Positions 30,687-41,110 are shown, numbered from the stretch's first letter. The stretch is DNA of 64,000 nucleotides from Microbacterium sp. HD4P20 (GCF_019449275.2 NZ_JAHZQZ020000017.1:179900-243899), one strand, 5' to 3'. Notes: generated from the letters alone by a model not told the origin. A program made the numbers and translations.

Positions 30687-32099
30687 CTACGGGTACACCA
30701 CGATCTCAGGCGTCGCGGCATCCGCGGGCCACAGCGGGATGCCGGCCAGGGCGCCGTCACCGGTCAGCGACAGCGCTGCCCGGACCGGGGCGTCCGGCTC
30801 GAGAAGGTAGACCGTCCGCGGCGAAAGGCGCGCCGTCATCGTTCCGCGCGCCGGCACGGTCAGCTCGAGCCGGTAGGCGCCGTCTTCGGAGGTGATGGTG
30901 ACCGTCGCCGCCTCGTCCGCCGGATTCACGACGGTCAACGTCGGCGGGGGTCCCGCCGGGGCGGCGAACAGGCTCGGCACCGCCACCTCGGGCGATGGCG
31001 TGTACCAGGCGAAGTCGTCGCCCTCGTCGAACCCCGTCGCCTGCCACACGCCGGACACGATCGGCACGTCAGCGGCGACGTCGACGGTGTACGAGCCGAC
31101 GGGCAGTCCCGGCAACGAGATCTCGACCGGCTGTCCGGCGCTGAGTGCAACCTCCTCCGGCTGCAGCGCGGGCTCGGCGCGGCCCGTGGCGGTGACAGTC
31201 ACGCGCACAGTGGTGTCGGCGGACGGCGCAAGGACCCGCAGCACGGTGGCGGCGTCGGACGCGCCCTCGACGCCGGGCGCGCCCGTGACGGTGACACCCG
31301 CGATCGTCTGCTGCAGCTCGGGCTGTGGCACAGCCCCCACCTGGTCGACGCCGCCGGGTGTGAGGGTACGTGTGATGCTGGTCTGCAGCGAGGCGTGCAC
31401 CGGCGCTCCCGTCGCGGTGGCGCGGATGACGGGACTGGCCTCATCGAGTGCGATACCGGCCAGCGGCACCACCCGCTGGGTGCCCGGGGGCACGATCACC
31501 GAGCCGCCAGGCGGCGCTTGCTCACCGGCTGCCCCGAACAGGGTGAGCTCCACCGTGGCCGCCACGGTGCCGGGGTTCGCCAGCAGCACCAGGTCGGAGG
31601 CACCGGTCGTTCCCGACCCCCCGACCAGCCACGACTCGAGCAACGGCGGACGACATGCCGAGGCTGCGAACCCCGCGAGGTCGTCGGCCGACACCGTGGA
31701 GGCTCCGGCGGCGGCGACATCGACGCGCTTGCGCTCGAGCGGCAGCGCCGTGAAGGCGACGGGTCCGTCCCTGCCCGAGCCGACGGCCGCCTCGAGCACC
31801 TGCTCCTGCGGCTCAGGTGCGTCCGAGGTCACACCGGTTGTCATGCTCTGGGGTGCGGCGGCGGTCAGGGATGCCGCATCCAGCGGATCGCGTCCGAGCG
31901 ACAGCAGCGGACCGTCGCACGCGACGGTCGACGCGGCGGGCGCCGGCATCGCCGACACGCTCACCGGTTCTCGCGACACCGTCGGCCAGGGCAGCGAGAT
32001 CGCCGTCACGACCGTGATGACCGCCGCAATCGACACGATGGTCCCCACGAGCAGACGCGCGCTCGTCGTCGCCCACCGGAACACTCTCCGATCGCTCAT
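30687..32099 (-). CDS. DUF5719 family secreted/membrane-anchored protein
   Basis: The 470-residue protein has a short cytoplasmic basic N-terminus, one membrane helix (about 15-37, LLVGTIVSIAAVITVVTAI) and a long beta-rich extracytoplasmic region of Ala/Val/Thr-rich repeats that looks like DUF5719. ATG 32099 overlaps the stop of the large glycosyltransferase (ATGA), so the two are translationally coupled and probably work together at the membrane, possibly in arabinogalactan- or mannan-like glycan synthesis. No catalytic motif is visible. Confidence 0.85.
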   Translation of the reverse strand: MSDRRVFRWATTSARLLVGTIVSIAAVITVVTAISLPWPTVSREPVSVSAMPAPAASTVACDGPLLSLGRDPLDAASLTAAAPQSMTTGVTSDAPEPQEQVLEAAVGSGRDGPVAFTALPLERKRVDVAAAGASTVSADDLAGFAASACRPPLLESWLVGGSGTTGASDLVLLANPGTVAATVELTLFGAAGEQAPPGGSVIVPPGTQRVVPLAGIALDEASPVIRATATGAPVHASLQTSITRTLTPGGVDQVGAVPQPELQQTIAGVTVTGAPGVEGASDAATVLRVLAPSADTTVRVTVTATGRAEPALQPEEVALSAGQPVEISLPGLPVGSYTVDVAADVPIVSGVWQATGFDEGDDFAWYTPSPEVAVPSLFAAPAGPPPTLTVVNPADEAATVTITSEDGAYRLELTVPARGTMTARLSPRTVYLLEPDAPVRAALSLTGDGALAGIPLWPADAATPEIVVYP

Positions 32100-35000
32100 T
32101 GCCCCTCCTGCCAGTGCGGCCCCACCACGCGGGGCGTGCGGCGCGCCTCGCGGCGCGACGCTGCGGTCGGAACGGCGAGCAGCAGCGCGATGCCGAGCAC
32201 GATCAACTGGCCGATGGCGATCAGCCGGGCGGTGGTGACGACGGATGCAGCTTCCCGCGGCCTCGGCGCCACCTCGCCGATGACACGCCACAGCTCGCCC
32301 TTAGTCGTGTCGCCCACGCTGTCGAGCGTGTCGCGCTGGTTCAGCGCGGTCGAGGCCGACAGCCGCATGGTGCGCGCGGCATCCGTCTCGGTCGGCATCG
32401 CGGGCGCCAGGAGGATGAAGCTGACGCCCACCTCGGCGAGGCCGGCGACGACATCGTCGGCCGATGAGCTGACCAGGTCTGCAGCCAGCTCCGCCACCGC
32501 GGCGTCCTGCGCCGTCGGTCGCGTGCGCGTCGAGAGCATCGTGGTCTGCCCGCCCAGTGTTTCGCTGGCTCCCCACACCACGATGGCAGAGACGCCACCC
32601 TCGCCCTGCGGGGTGAGCACGATGGTGCCGACGTCGGGATCGTCGCGGCCCTGCGCCGCGACGAAAGCCGGGAGCGTGCTCTCGGGGCCGTTCGCGATGG
32701 TCGCGGTGCGGCGCGTCATCGCCGTCAGCGACGGCACGGCGAGCGCCGCGACGGCGGCGAGCACCACCACGGTGGCGATCCCCCGTATGAACGCGACCCG
32801 CGGCGCCAATCCTGCGTCGAGCGTCACCAGGGCACCGCCGACCGCGCCGAGCCACGCCAGGCTGAGTCCGGCACCCGGCCAGATGGCGACCGGGATGGAC
32901 TGCGAGAAAGCGACTGAGATGCCGACGGCGGCGAATGCCGTGCCCATCCCGAGCGCCGTGACGACCAGCAGGGCGGTACCGACCGCCCACCGCTGGGTGA
33001 GCGGTGCGGCCAGCGCGAGCAGGGCGATGGGGGCCGTCAGCAGCGGAACCCACCACGTCGGTCCCTCGGGAATCAGTGTCGTCCAGCCCGCGAGATCCGG
33101 GGTGGGGATGCCGGCCGCGAGCAGCGCGCGGCCCGCGGAGTCGGTGCCGACCTGCGGGCCGGCCCACGGCACCCCGGGATCGGCCAGCAGGCCCCAGGGG
33201 CGACCGTTCGCCACGGCATTCCAGATCAGCGGCAGCGAAAGGGCGATCGAGGGGATGACTGTCCAGATCAGGCGCGCCACTCCCCGCCCGGCGCGGAGAA
33301 CGACGGCCAGGAGGATGGCCAGCAGCCAGATCACCGCGAGCGCGGGGGCGAGCGACGGAGCGGTGGCGACGACGGCGGCCAGCAGGATCGATGCGGCCCC
33401 TGCGCCCGACCACGAGCGATGCGCGACCGACCCCGCGAAGAACAGCCAGGGCAGCAGCAGGTGGAGGATGACCGCCGTCGGCCGGCCCTGCGACAGCGCC
33501 ACCACGAAGGTGGGCGCCAGCGCCCACGTGGCGCCGCCGAGCAGCCGCAGCAGGGGGCGCTCGGTGACGCGCGTCGCAGCGAGCCAACCCCCGAGGGCCG
33601 CGAGCGGAAGCGCGAGGAGCCACAGCACGACCAGCGCCCTCGACGGGTCCCACGGTGCGAGGGTGCCGATCACGGCGATGACCGACGCGAACGGGTCGGC
33701 GGGCCCTACCGTGTCCAGCCCCAGCGACCGCTGCCCGAAGGCCGCCTCATCCCAGAGCCATCCGACCGTGTTCGCCAGTGGCTGGAGCGCGCCCCCACCG
33801 AGCACCGGCCACGCCAGCAGGGCGGGGAACGAGGCAACCGACACCACGAGCGCGCCGAGCACGAGCCACGCGCCACCGCCGGAGAAGAAATGCAGGTCGC
33901 CGCGGCGGTGTCCGCCGAGTGCGATCTCGGGCTCGTCGTCGAGCCGCTCCCGCAGCTCGCTCTGCGAGATCCGCAGGGGCGCCAGTTGTGCCCACGGCAC
34001 GCGCTTGGTGACCGCGATGCGGCGCCGGGCCCGGCCGATGGCGATGAGCCGCACGAACACGACGACCGCCGCAGCCCACTCAGGGCCGATGCGAACGGGC
34101 TGCTTGCGCACCAGATCGACGACCGTCCGCCACAGTGCAAGCGGGAGCAGTGAGAGCCAATGCAGCGGCAACGCGCCGAGTGGCGCGTACGCCAGCCGCC
34201 GGTGCAGCTGGGCGACGCGCTCGGCGTAGACGATCCGGCGCCTGCGCTGCGGGGTGTTCGGTGCGGGCAGTCCGGCGGCGCCGTCGCCGGCGACCGCCAC
34301 GAGCGCCGCGGGCACAAGCGATACCCGTGCACCCGCAAGCCGCGCGCGCACCCCCAGGTCGAGACCTTCATCGGCTCCCGCGAGGCCGCGGTCGAGCCCC
34401 GCGAGCTCGCTCCAGGCGTCGCCGCGAACCAGGATGCCGCGCACATCCGTGCCGAGGACGTCCTCGCGAGCATCGTGCTGGCCCTGATCGAGTTCGCCGT
34501 CGGCGAGCCCCACGGTGCGCCCGTAGCGCGTCATCCCGATGCCGAGCGAGACGATCTCAGAGCGATCGTCCCACCGCACCAGCTTCGGAGCCACGAACGC
34601 GACCGAGGGCGAAAGCTCGAGCGCACCCGCCAAGCGTGCGAGGGCGTCGGGCTCGGGAGCGGTGTCCTGCGCGAGCAGCCACACCGCTTCGTGCCGGCTG
34701 GCCTCGGGCGATGCCAGGGCGGTCGCCGCCGCGAATCCCGTCGAGGCGGCGGCGTTCACCACGAAGTCTGCCCCCGCCCCGGCGACGATGTCGGCCAGGC
34801 GCTCGTCGCCGCCGCACAGCACGATCGTGAGGGCGTCCGGCCGGCGTGTCTGCTCCTGGAGCGACGCGAGCGTCCGCTTGAGATGAAAGGCCGCCGGGGC
34901 GCGCCCGTCCGGCCGCACGACCACGACGGCGTGCACGCGGTGCGAAGGGGATGCCGTCGCCACGACTGTGGGCGAAGGCGCCAGGTCGAGCCTCGCACGG

Positions 35001-35134
35001 AACCCCTCAGCGCCCGGCACCGAAGCCGACACCGCGACTCCCGACACGGCGGGGTCGGGTGCGGCGAGATCGGACGCGGCGGCGTGAGGCGTGGCTGCGT
35101 CGGACGTGCCAGCGTCGGACGTGATTGGGGGCAT
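32096..35134 (-). CDS. Large membrane-bound glycosyltransferase (GT2 N-terminus, multi-helix C-terminus)
   Basis: The 1012-residue protein starts with about 60 Ala/Pro/Asp-rich residues, then a GT2-like domain (about 65-330) with VHAVVVVRPDGR, a divergent nucleotide-sugar site near LLAQDTAPEPD and GTDVRGILVRGDAW. The rest, from about residue 340, has a dozen or more membrane helices and a large extracytoplasmic part. This fusion of a GT2 domain to a long membrane region is common near whiB2 in Microbacteriaceae and probably uses a polyprenyl-linked donor or acceptor. A TAGGCT -10 candidate lies at 35144-35149, nine bases from the ATG. The sugar is unknown. Confidence 0.88.
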   Translation of the reverse strand: MPPITSDAGTSDAATPHAAASDLAAPDPAVSGVAVSASVPGAEGFRARLDLAPSPTVVATASPSHRVHAVVVVRPDGRAPAAFHLKRTLASLQEQTRRPDALTIVLCGGDERLADIVAGAGADFVVNAAASTGFAAATALASPEASRHEAVWLLAQDTAPEPDALARLAGALELSPSVAFVAPKLVRWDDRSEIVSLGIGMTRYGRTVGLADGELDQGQHDAREDVLGTDVRGILVRGDAWSELAGLDRGLAGADEGLDLGVRARLAGARVSLVPAALVAVAGDGAAGLPAPNTPQRRRRIVYAERVAQLHRRLAYAPLGALPLHWLSLLPLALWRTVVDLVRKQPVRIGPEWAAAVVVFVRLIAIGRARRRIAVTKRVPWAQLAPLRISQSELRERLDDEPEIALGGHRRGDLHFFSGGGAWLVLGALVVSVASFPALLAWPVLGGGALQPLANTVGWLWDEAAFGQRSLGLDTVGPADPFASVIAVIGTLAPWDPSRALVVLWLLALPLAALGGWLAATRVTERPLLRLLGGATWALAPTFVVALSQGRPTAVILHLLLPWLFFAGSVAHRSWSGAGAASILLAAVVATAPSLAPALAVIWLLAILLAVVLRAGRGVARLIWTVIPSIALSLPLIWNAVANGRPWGLLADPGVPWAGPQVGTDSAGRALLAAGIPTPDLAGWTTLIPEGPTWWVPLLTAPIALLALAAPLTQRWAVGTALLVVTALGMGTAFAAVGISVAFSQSIPVAIWPGAGLSLAWLGAVGGALVTLDAGLAPRVAFIRGIATVVVLAAVAALAVPSLTAMTRRTATIANGPESTLPAFVAAQGRDDPDVGTIVLTPQGEGGVSAIVVWGASETLGGQTTMLSTRTRPTAQDAAVAELAADLVSSSADDVVAGLAEVGVSFILLAPAMPTETDAARTMRLSASTALNQRDTLDSVGDTTKGELWRVIGEVAPRPREAASVVTTARLIAIGQLIVLGIALLLAVPTAASRREARRTPRVVGPHWQEGQ

Positions 35135-35223
35135 GACGTCGTCAGCCTAGGTGCGCGCGCCCCGCGGTTCGGTGCGCACGCGCCGGGTCCGCCGGATCGG
35201 GCGGACGATCGTCGCGCGAGCGG

Positions 35224-35550
35224 TCAACCGGCGCGGCGCTTCAGCTTGCGACGCTCGCGTTCGCTGAGCCCGCCCCAGATCCCGAAGCGCTCGTCGTTTT
35301 GCAGCGCGTATTCGAGACACTGGTCGCGGACGTCGCACGACGTGCAGATGCGCTTGGCATCGCGCGTGGAGCCGCCCTTCTCGGGGAAGAACGCCTCCGG
35401 ATCGGTCTGCGCGCACAAGGCGTCTGTCTGCCATGAGAGCGGATTGTCGTCATCCGCTCCGGTGTTGCGACGAACCCCCGGAACCCCCAGTTGAACCGGA
35501 TCGACGAACCAGTCGTCGGGAACGCCGGAACGGAATTGCGTCACCGTCAT
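35224..35550 (-). CDS. whiB2: WhiB family iron-sulfur transcription factor (WhiB2/WhmD-like)
   Basis: The 108-residue protein carries the four cluster-binding cysteines (Cys46, Cys69, Cys72, Cys78; C-x2-C-x5-C for the last three), the GIWGG turn (90-94) and a basic C-terminal ERERRKLKRRAG DNA-binding tail. WhiB2/WhmD proteins control septation in actinobacteria, partly by binding the principal sigma factor. Position next to manA and the large glycosyltransferase fits the whiB2 neighbourhood of mycobacteria, hence the symbol. ATG 35550 has a GGGGGGTGAG run upstream and a good promoter at 35602-35630. Confidence 0.93.
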   Translation of the reverse strand: MTVTQFRSGVPDDWFVDPVQLGVPGVRRNTGADDDNPLSWQTDALCAQTDPEAFFPEKGGSTRDAKRICTSCDVRDQCLEYALQNDERFGIWGGLSERERRKLKRRAG

Positions 35551-35601
35551 GTCGTTCTCACCCCCCGTGAACCCTGCTCCACGCTGGTGCGTGTACGGGT
35601 A

Positions 35602-35630
35602 ATTACACTCGTGTAGTTCGCGAAGGTCAA
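35602..35630 (-). promoter_or_regulatory. whiB2 promoter
   Basis: On the minus strand TTGACC (35625-35630) and TGTAAT (35602-35607) are spaced by exactly 17 bp, each five of six matches to consensus. This is the best housekeeping-type promoter noticed in the window. The leader is about 45 bases. Confidence 0.7.
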
Positions 35631-35672
35631 GTCGCAGATACTAAAGCCTCAACCGGTTCTTGAACCTTCGCG
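35619..35672. repeat. Imperfect inverted repeat over the whiB2 -35 region
   Basis: CGCGAAGGTCAAG (35619-35631) faces CTTGAACCTTCGCG (35659-35672), complementary apart from one extra base. The left arm covers the whiB2 -35 box. The right arm lies about 50 bp after the manA stop. It could be an operator, a terminator for manA, or both. Confidence 0.55.
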
Positions 35673-35722
35673 ACGCGCCGACGGCGTGTCGTGCGCGATA
35701 ACGGTCCGATGAGAAACGACGC

Positions 35723-36871
35723 TCAGGCTCCCGGCAACGCGACGAAGAGCTCGCCGGCGCCGGTCACGCGGAGCTCCCCTTCGTCGGGGGTCACCAGCAC
35801 CGCACGGCCCGGCGCGAGCTCGGCCGTCGTTCCGGACGCCGCACCGGTGACGGTCACGAGACCGGCCGTGGCAAGCGCGATCGCCGGTCCGGCAACGGCC
35901 ACCGTGGCCGTGGCATCCGTCCGGGCATCCACCCGAAGCAGCGCGAAGTCCGAGACCGGCACGTCGTAGCGTGCCACGCCGGGGCCGACCTCGGCCGCCG
36001 TCAGCAGCGGCGGAAGGCCCGGGGTGTCGTCGAGCAGACCCACGAGCTCGGCGGCGTCGACGTGCTTCGGCGTCAGGCCGCCCCGGAGCACGTTGTCGCT
36101 CGCCGCCATCAGCTCGACCCCGAGTCCTTCGAGGTAGGCGTGCAGCACACCCGCCGGTACGAACAGGCCTTCACCACGGCGCAGCGTCACGAGGTTCATG
36201 AGCAGAGCGACGACGATGCCGGGATCGCCCGGGAAGGCGGCATCCAGCGTGCGCGTCAGCTCCAGCTCGGCGGCGAACTCGTCCGACTCCGCCGCGACCG
36301 CCGCTGCGATCACCTCGCGGGCCGTGTCGGTCCCGTCCGACAGGAGCCATTCGATCACGGCGCCGAGCGAGGCTGGGCCTGCCAACCGGTCCGCGAGCGG
36401 CTGTGCCCGCGAACCCAGCTCGGCGACGAGGCGCCGCGTGGCGGCGAGGTCGCGCAGTCCCGCGAGCGCGCGGAAGGTGTCGCTCAGCGCGACGATGAGC
36501 TCGGGCTTGTGGTTCGCGTCCCGGTACGTGCGGTCAGCGGCATCGCGCGGGATGCCGGCCGCCTCTTCACGGGCGAATCCCGCCTCAGCCTGCGCCTTGG
36601 AGGGATGAGCCTGGATCGACAGAGCGGATGCCGCGGCGAGCAGTTTCAGCAGGTACGGCAGCGGTTCCGCGACTCCCGCCTCGGCGCCATCGTCGGCGAT
36701 CCACCGGTCGAGTGTGCGGCCGTCCGGTGTCTCGGCCGGATCGCCGGGGTGGTCTCCGAACCAGACCTCGGCCTCGGCGCGCCCGGACGGCTCCCTGCCC
36801 TCCAGCTCCGCGATCAACGACGTCGAGCCCCACGCGTAGTCGCGAGGGTCGTTGGCAAGGGGGATCAGCAT
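35723..36871 (-). CDS. manA: Mannose-6-phosphate isomerase, class I
   Basis: The 382-residue zinc enzyme interconverts fructose-6-phosphate and mannose-6-phosphate, the entry to GDP-mannose and, through gmd/fcl in this window, GDP-fucose. Zinc-site and family motifs are SIQAHPSK, ANHKPE and the signature GVELMAASDNVLRGGLTPKHVD. ATG 36871 is six bases after a TAGGCT -10 element, so the message is probably leaderless. It is divergent from the polysaccharide polymerase genes and next to whiB2, as manA is in mycobacteria. Confidence 0.95.
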   Translation of the reverse strand: MLIPLANDPRDYAWGSTSLIAELEGREPSGRAEAEVWFGDHPGDPAETPDGRTLDRWIADDGAEAGVAEPLPYLLKLLAAASALSIQAHPSKAQAEAGFAREEAAGIPRDAADRTYRDANHKPELIVALSDTFRALAGLRDLAATRRLVAELGSRAQPLADRLAGPASLGAVIEWLLSDGTDTAREVIAAAVAAESDEFAAELELTRTLDAAFPGDPGIVVALLMNLVTLRRGEGLFVPAGVLHAYLEGLGVELMAASDNVLRGGLTPKHVDAAELVGLLDDTPGLPPLLTAAEVGPGVARYDVPVSDFALLRVDARTDATATVAVAGPAIALATAGLVTVTGAASGTTAELAPGRAVLVTPDEGELRVTGAGELFVALPGA

Positions 36872-36877
36872 CCGCCC

Positions 36878-36883
36878 AGCCTA
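36878..36883 (-). promoter_or_regulatory. -10 element, leaderless promoter of manA
   Basis: TAGGCT on the minus strand is followed by GGGCGG and ATG 36871. The same TAGGCT-N6-ATG layout precedes furA. Confidence 0.55.
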
Positions 36884-36941
36884 ATGACGCGGCCCGTGGA
36901 TCATCGGCCTCTTCACCCCGGTTTGCCGGGGCTTGCCGGGG

Positions 36942-36947
36942 TAACCT
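36942..36947 (+). promoter_or_regulatory. -10 element, leaderless promoter of the first O-antigen ligase-like gene
   Basis: TAACCT ends seven bases before ATG 36955 and only one base before ATG 36949, which favours 36955 as the true start. Confidence 0.45.
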
Positions 36948-36954
36948 GATGGCG

Positions 36955-38424
36955 ATGGCCGTCCACTCTAAGCACCCGGCGTCGGCACCGCCCACGCCCC
37001 CGGTCCGTGAGAAGACCGGCCATCTGCTGTTGCGCGGCTGGTGCATCTTCGTGCTGTTCATGTCGCTATCGGGCGTCGCGTGGGTGCACGCGTTCGGCAC
37101 GCCCGTCGCGGCCGCCATCACCATCGGCGCCGGCGTGCTCTCGGTCGTGCTGTGGATCATCCTGCGCCCGCCCGTGCAGTGGCGCCGTCTGCCATGGTTC
37201 GCCGTGACCTACGTCGTGTGGGCGACGCTGTCGATTCTGTGGTCGGCGTGGCCCAGCACGACGGCGATCACTCTGCTGCTGCTGTACCTCACCACGATCC
37301 AGGCGCTCTTCATCGGGACCGTCCTGACGTGGCGCGAACTCGTCCGGGCTGTGGCATCCGCCCTCAAGTGGGTCATGGCGCTGTCGCTGCTCTTCGAGCT
37401 GGCGGTGTCGGTTTTCGTGCGAGGGCCGCTACTCCCCGGCTTCGTCCTGCCCGCGGAGGGCGCCGATCACGACCCGATCGAGTACTGGTCGCGCGACAAC
37501 CTGTTCGACTGGCCCGAGCGCATCCAGGGCGTCATGGGCAACGCGAACCTGCTCGGACCCGTCGCATTGCTGGCGATCGTCGTGTTCGGTATCCGCATCG
37601 CCGCCCGTGCGCCCCGGCCGGGGCTGCTGTACGCCTGGATCGCGCTGTCGGCCTTCCTCTTCGTGAGGGCGTCGTCCGCGACGGCAATCCTCGCCGCTGC
37701 CGCCGTGGTGGTCGTGCTCGCCACGGTGCTGCTGATGCGGCGCGCACGCCGGCCCGGCGAGCGCACCAAGTACTACATCGCGTACGCCGCGGTCGGGGCC
37801 GGCGGACTGCTCAGCCTCTGGCTGTTGCGCGACACGATCTTCGCCGCGCTCGGGCGCAGCTCCGACCTCACCGGACGCGAAGCGATCTGGCAGGCCGTGC
37901 TCGGGCGCACCGCCGAGCACCCGTGGGTGGGATGGGGCTTCGCGACGCCCTGGGCGCCCTGGGACCCGGCCTTCGACCGCTGGGTCGTCGATCACGGGCA
38001 GACGGTGCTCCAGGCGCACAACATGTGGATCGACGTGTCGATGCAGCTGGGGATCATCGGCGTCGTACTGATCGCCACCGTGTACCTCGCCTTCGTGTGG
38101 CGGTCGTGGTTCTTCGCCGTCGACCGCCCTCGCTGGGATCTGCGGGCGGACCGGCCCTACTCTCCGCTGACCCTGCTGCCGACGCTCGTCGGGGCGATCC
38201 TGCTCGTGCAGGGCCTTGCCGAATCCACCCCCCTGCTGTTGTGGGGGTGGCTGTTCGTCGTCATGCTCGGCGCCAAGATCAAGCAGTCTCCTCATGTCGG
38301 CGTCGGGCCGGCCGAGCAGAGCGCCGCGATCGAGCTCGGAGAGCAGTCGTCTGCCGTCGACGAACCGCACCTCGTCGGCGATCGCGCCGGGAGAGACGAA
38401 ACACCGTCGAAGCAGGCGCCATGA
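36955..38424 (+). CDS. O-antigen ligase/polymerase family membrane protein (first of a tandem pair)
   Basis: The protein (about 489 residues) has ten or more membrane helices and the Wzy_C/WaaL layout: a conserved GNANLLGPVALLAIV segment near the middle and, after a helix, the large loop with GREAIWQAVLGRTAEHPWVGWGF and HNMWIDVSMQLGIIG. This loop is the catalytic part of O-antigen ligases and Wzy-type polymerases, which join lipid-linked repeat units. Start 36955 is preferred from the promoter; ATG 36949 is two codons upstream. Its stop overlaps the start of a second family member at 38421. Confidence 0.9.
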   Translation: MAVHSKHPASAPPTPPVREKTGHLLLRGWCIFVLFMSLSGVAWVHAFGTPVAAAITIGAGVLSVVLWIILRPPVQWRRLPWFAVTYVVWATLSILWSAWPSTTAITLLLLYLTTIQALFIGTVLTWRELVRAVASALKWVMALSLLFELAVSVFVRGPLLPGFVLPAEGADHDPIEYWSRDNLFDWPERIQGVMGNANLLGPVALLAIVVFGIRIAARAPRPGLLYAWIALSAFLFVRASSATAILAAAAVVVVLATVLLMRRARRPGERTKYYIAYAAVGAGGLLSLWLLRDTIFAALGRSSDLTGREAIWQAVLGRTAEHPWVGWGFATPWAPWDPAFDRWVVDHGQTVLQAHNMWIDVSMQLGIIGVVLIATVYLAFVWRSWFFAVDRPRWDLRADRPYSPLTLLPTLVGAILLVQGLAESTPLLLWGWLFVVMLGAKIKQSPHVGVGPAEQSAAIELGEQSSAVDEPHLVGDRAGRDETPSKQAP

Positions 38425-39797
38425 GCTCGCAGGCCCAGACCCCACCCCACGGCTGGCTGGTCACGCTGCTGGCCTCGGCATCGTTCGCCCGTGCCTACAC
38501 GCTCGCCGTCCTGGGGGCGGTGTTCTCGTCGTACGCCATCGAGCAGCTCGCCGGTCGCGTGACCTACATCACCGTCGTCGCGGGTCTTGCCGTGCTCGGC
38601 CTCGCGGTACTGGCGGCGCGCTGGCAGGAGATCTCGCTGCTGCGACTCGTGCCGACCACGGTCCTCGCCTTCCTTGCCTGGGCACTGGCGAGCGTCTTCT
38701 GGAGCGAGGACCCGGCGACGTCGTGGTGGAGCTGGGTCTCCGCGGCCACGCTCGCCTTCCTCGCCGTCGTGATCGGGCACATCCGCGACACGCTGCAGAC
38801 CGTGCGCGCCCTCGGCGACGTGCTCCGGGTGCTGCTGGCGGTCTCGCTCGGCGTGGAGGTCCTGTCAGGCATCCTGCTGGACTTGCCCTTCGGCTTTCTT
38901 GGTGTGCAGGGCAACCTGGCGCAGCTCGGTCCGATCCAGGGCATCTTCGGCACCCGCAACATGCTCGGGTTCGTCGCGGTGCTGGCCCTGATCACGTTCC
39001 TCATCGAGTACCGGACGCAGTCCGTGCGCCCGGGGCTGTCGGTGGCCTCGGTCGTGCTCGCGGGCGGGCTCGCGGCCTTCAGCGACTCCCCCACGGTCTT
39101 CGTCCTCGCGGTCGGCGTGGGCCTCGCCGTCGCGGCGCTGGCGTGGGTACGGCACACCCGCCCAGAGCGCAGGGCGGGACTGCAGCTGGCGCTCGGCGGG
39201 GTCGTGGTCGTCGGGGTGTTCGTCGGCTATGCGGCGCGGCATCCGATCATCGCCCTGCTCGGGGCCGGCAGCGACCTGTCGATGCGCGTCGACCTGTGGA
39301 ACATGATGGTCGATCTCGGACGACCGCGCCCCTTGCAGGGTTGGGGATGGTACGGCCCGTGGTCGACGCGCGACTACCCCTTCATCGCGCTCAACTATTG
39401 GCTCGACGCGTCGCACGCCACCGGACTGAACGCGTTCTTCGATGTGCTGCTGCAGCTCGGGTGGGTCGGCCTCGTGCTGTTCGTTGGGCTGGCGGGCCTC
39501 GCGCTGGTGCGCTCGTGGCTTGCCGCGAGCGAGCGTCGCTCAGTCGTGTACGCGTGGACGCCGCTCATGCTTGTCGCACTGCTCGCCGACTCGATGTTCG
39601 AGAGCTTCACCCTGGCAGGCCTCGGCTGGATGATGCTCGTGCTGTGCGCCGTCCGCGCCGGACAGTCCCGGTCGTGGCGCGAGAGCATCGGAGGGCGAAC
39701 GGATGCCGGTGGCCCCGGCTTGCCGCATGTGCCGGGCTTCGTGCGCCCCGGCGACGTGCCGCCTCGCGCTCAGGGACCCGACGGCGGCACGGATTAG
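38421..39797 (+). CDS. O-antigen ligase/polymerase family membrane protein (second of a tandem pair)
   Basis: The 458-residue protein repeats the architecture of its upstream neighbour: multiple helices, a GTRNMLGFVAVLALI segment and a loop with MRVDLWNMMVDLGRPRPLQGWGWYGPW and HATGLNAFFDVLLQLGWVG. The two are clearly related but diverged, so this is an old duplication or acquisition rather than a recent copy. ATG 38421 overlaps the upstream stop (ATGA). One member may polymerise repeat units and the other ligate the polymer; no other Wzy candidate is present in the window. Confidence 0.9.
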   Translation: MSSQAQTPPHGWLVTLLASASFARAYTLAVLGAVFSSYAIEQLAGRVTYITVVAGLAVLGLAVLAARWQEISLLRLVPTTVLAFLAWALASVFWSEDPATSWWSWVSAATLAFLAVVIGHIRDTLQTVRALGDVLRVLLAVSLGVEVLSGILLDLPFGFLGVQGNLAQLGPIQGIFGTRNMLGFVAVLALITFLIEYRTQSVRPGLSVASVVLAGGLAAFSDSPTVFVLAVGVGLAVAALAWVRHTRPERRAGLQLALGGVVVVGVFVGYAARHPIIALLGAGSDLSMRVDLWNMMVDLGRPRPLQGWGWYGPWSTRDYPFIALNYWLDASHATGLNAFFDVLLQLGWVGLVLFVGLAGLALVRSWLAASERRSVVYAWTPLMLVALLADSMFESFTLAGLGWMMLVLCAVRAGQSRSWRESIGGRTDAGGPGLPHVPGFVRPGDVPPRAQGPDGGTD

Positions 39798-39875
39798 CTC
39801 AGGCGAGGACGCGCGATCGCGGGTCTTGCCCCGAAACTGGCTCCGGGTTGAATGGAAGCGACGCCTCAAAGGCCG

Positions 39876-40901
<1,026 letters not shown>

Positions 40902-41029
40902 TCACTGCCACGGTCTCCCGATCCCGCTACGACAGAGTGGAAACCGGACCGGTGACGGCTCGTGCTACAAGATATCGGCTCGATCTGAAAAGTGCCCCGC
41001 GCTCCGTTGCGCGCCCAAAGCGCATCCCA

Positions 41030-41057
41030 GTGACCGGACGGTGAGGCAGGGTAGGCT
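41030..41057 (+). promoter_or_regulatory. Putative promoter of the GlfT1-like gene at 41111
   Basis: GTGACC (41030-41035) and TAGGCT (41052-41057) are 16 bp apart. The leader would be about 45 bases, ending in a weak RBS before GTG 41111. The rest of the 233-bp gap back to rfbB shows no gene. Confidence 0.45.
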
Positions 41058-41110
41058 ACTCTCCGGCCCGACGCCTCGGCGCCCGTTGCCCCGTTCCCGG
41101 AGATCACCCC

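Noticed and set aside
30678..34229. 1183-codon open frame on the plus strand
   Set aside because: It runs antisense to the DUF5719 and large glycosyltransferase genes. Its composition (Ser/Thr/Ala/Arg) is what high-GC coding DNA gives on the opposite strand, and no domain is visible.
37041..38420. Upstream extension of the second O-antigen ligase frame
   Set aside because: It overlaps the first ligase gene in another phase and is Arg/His-rich. ATG 38421 in the ATGA overlap is the start.
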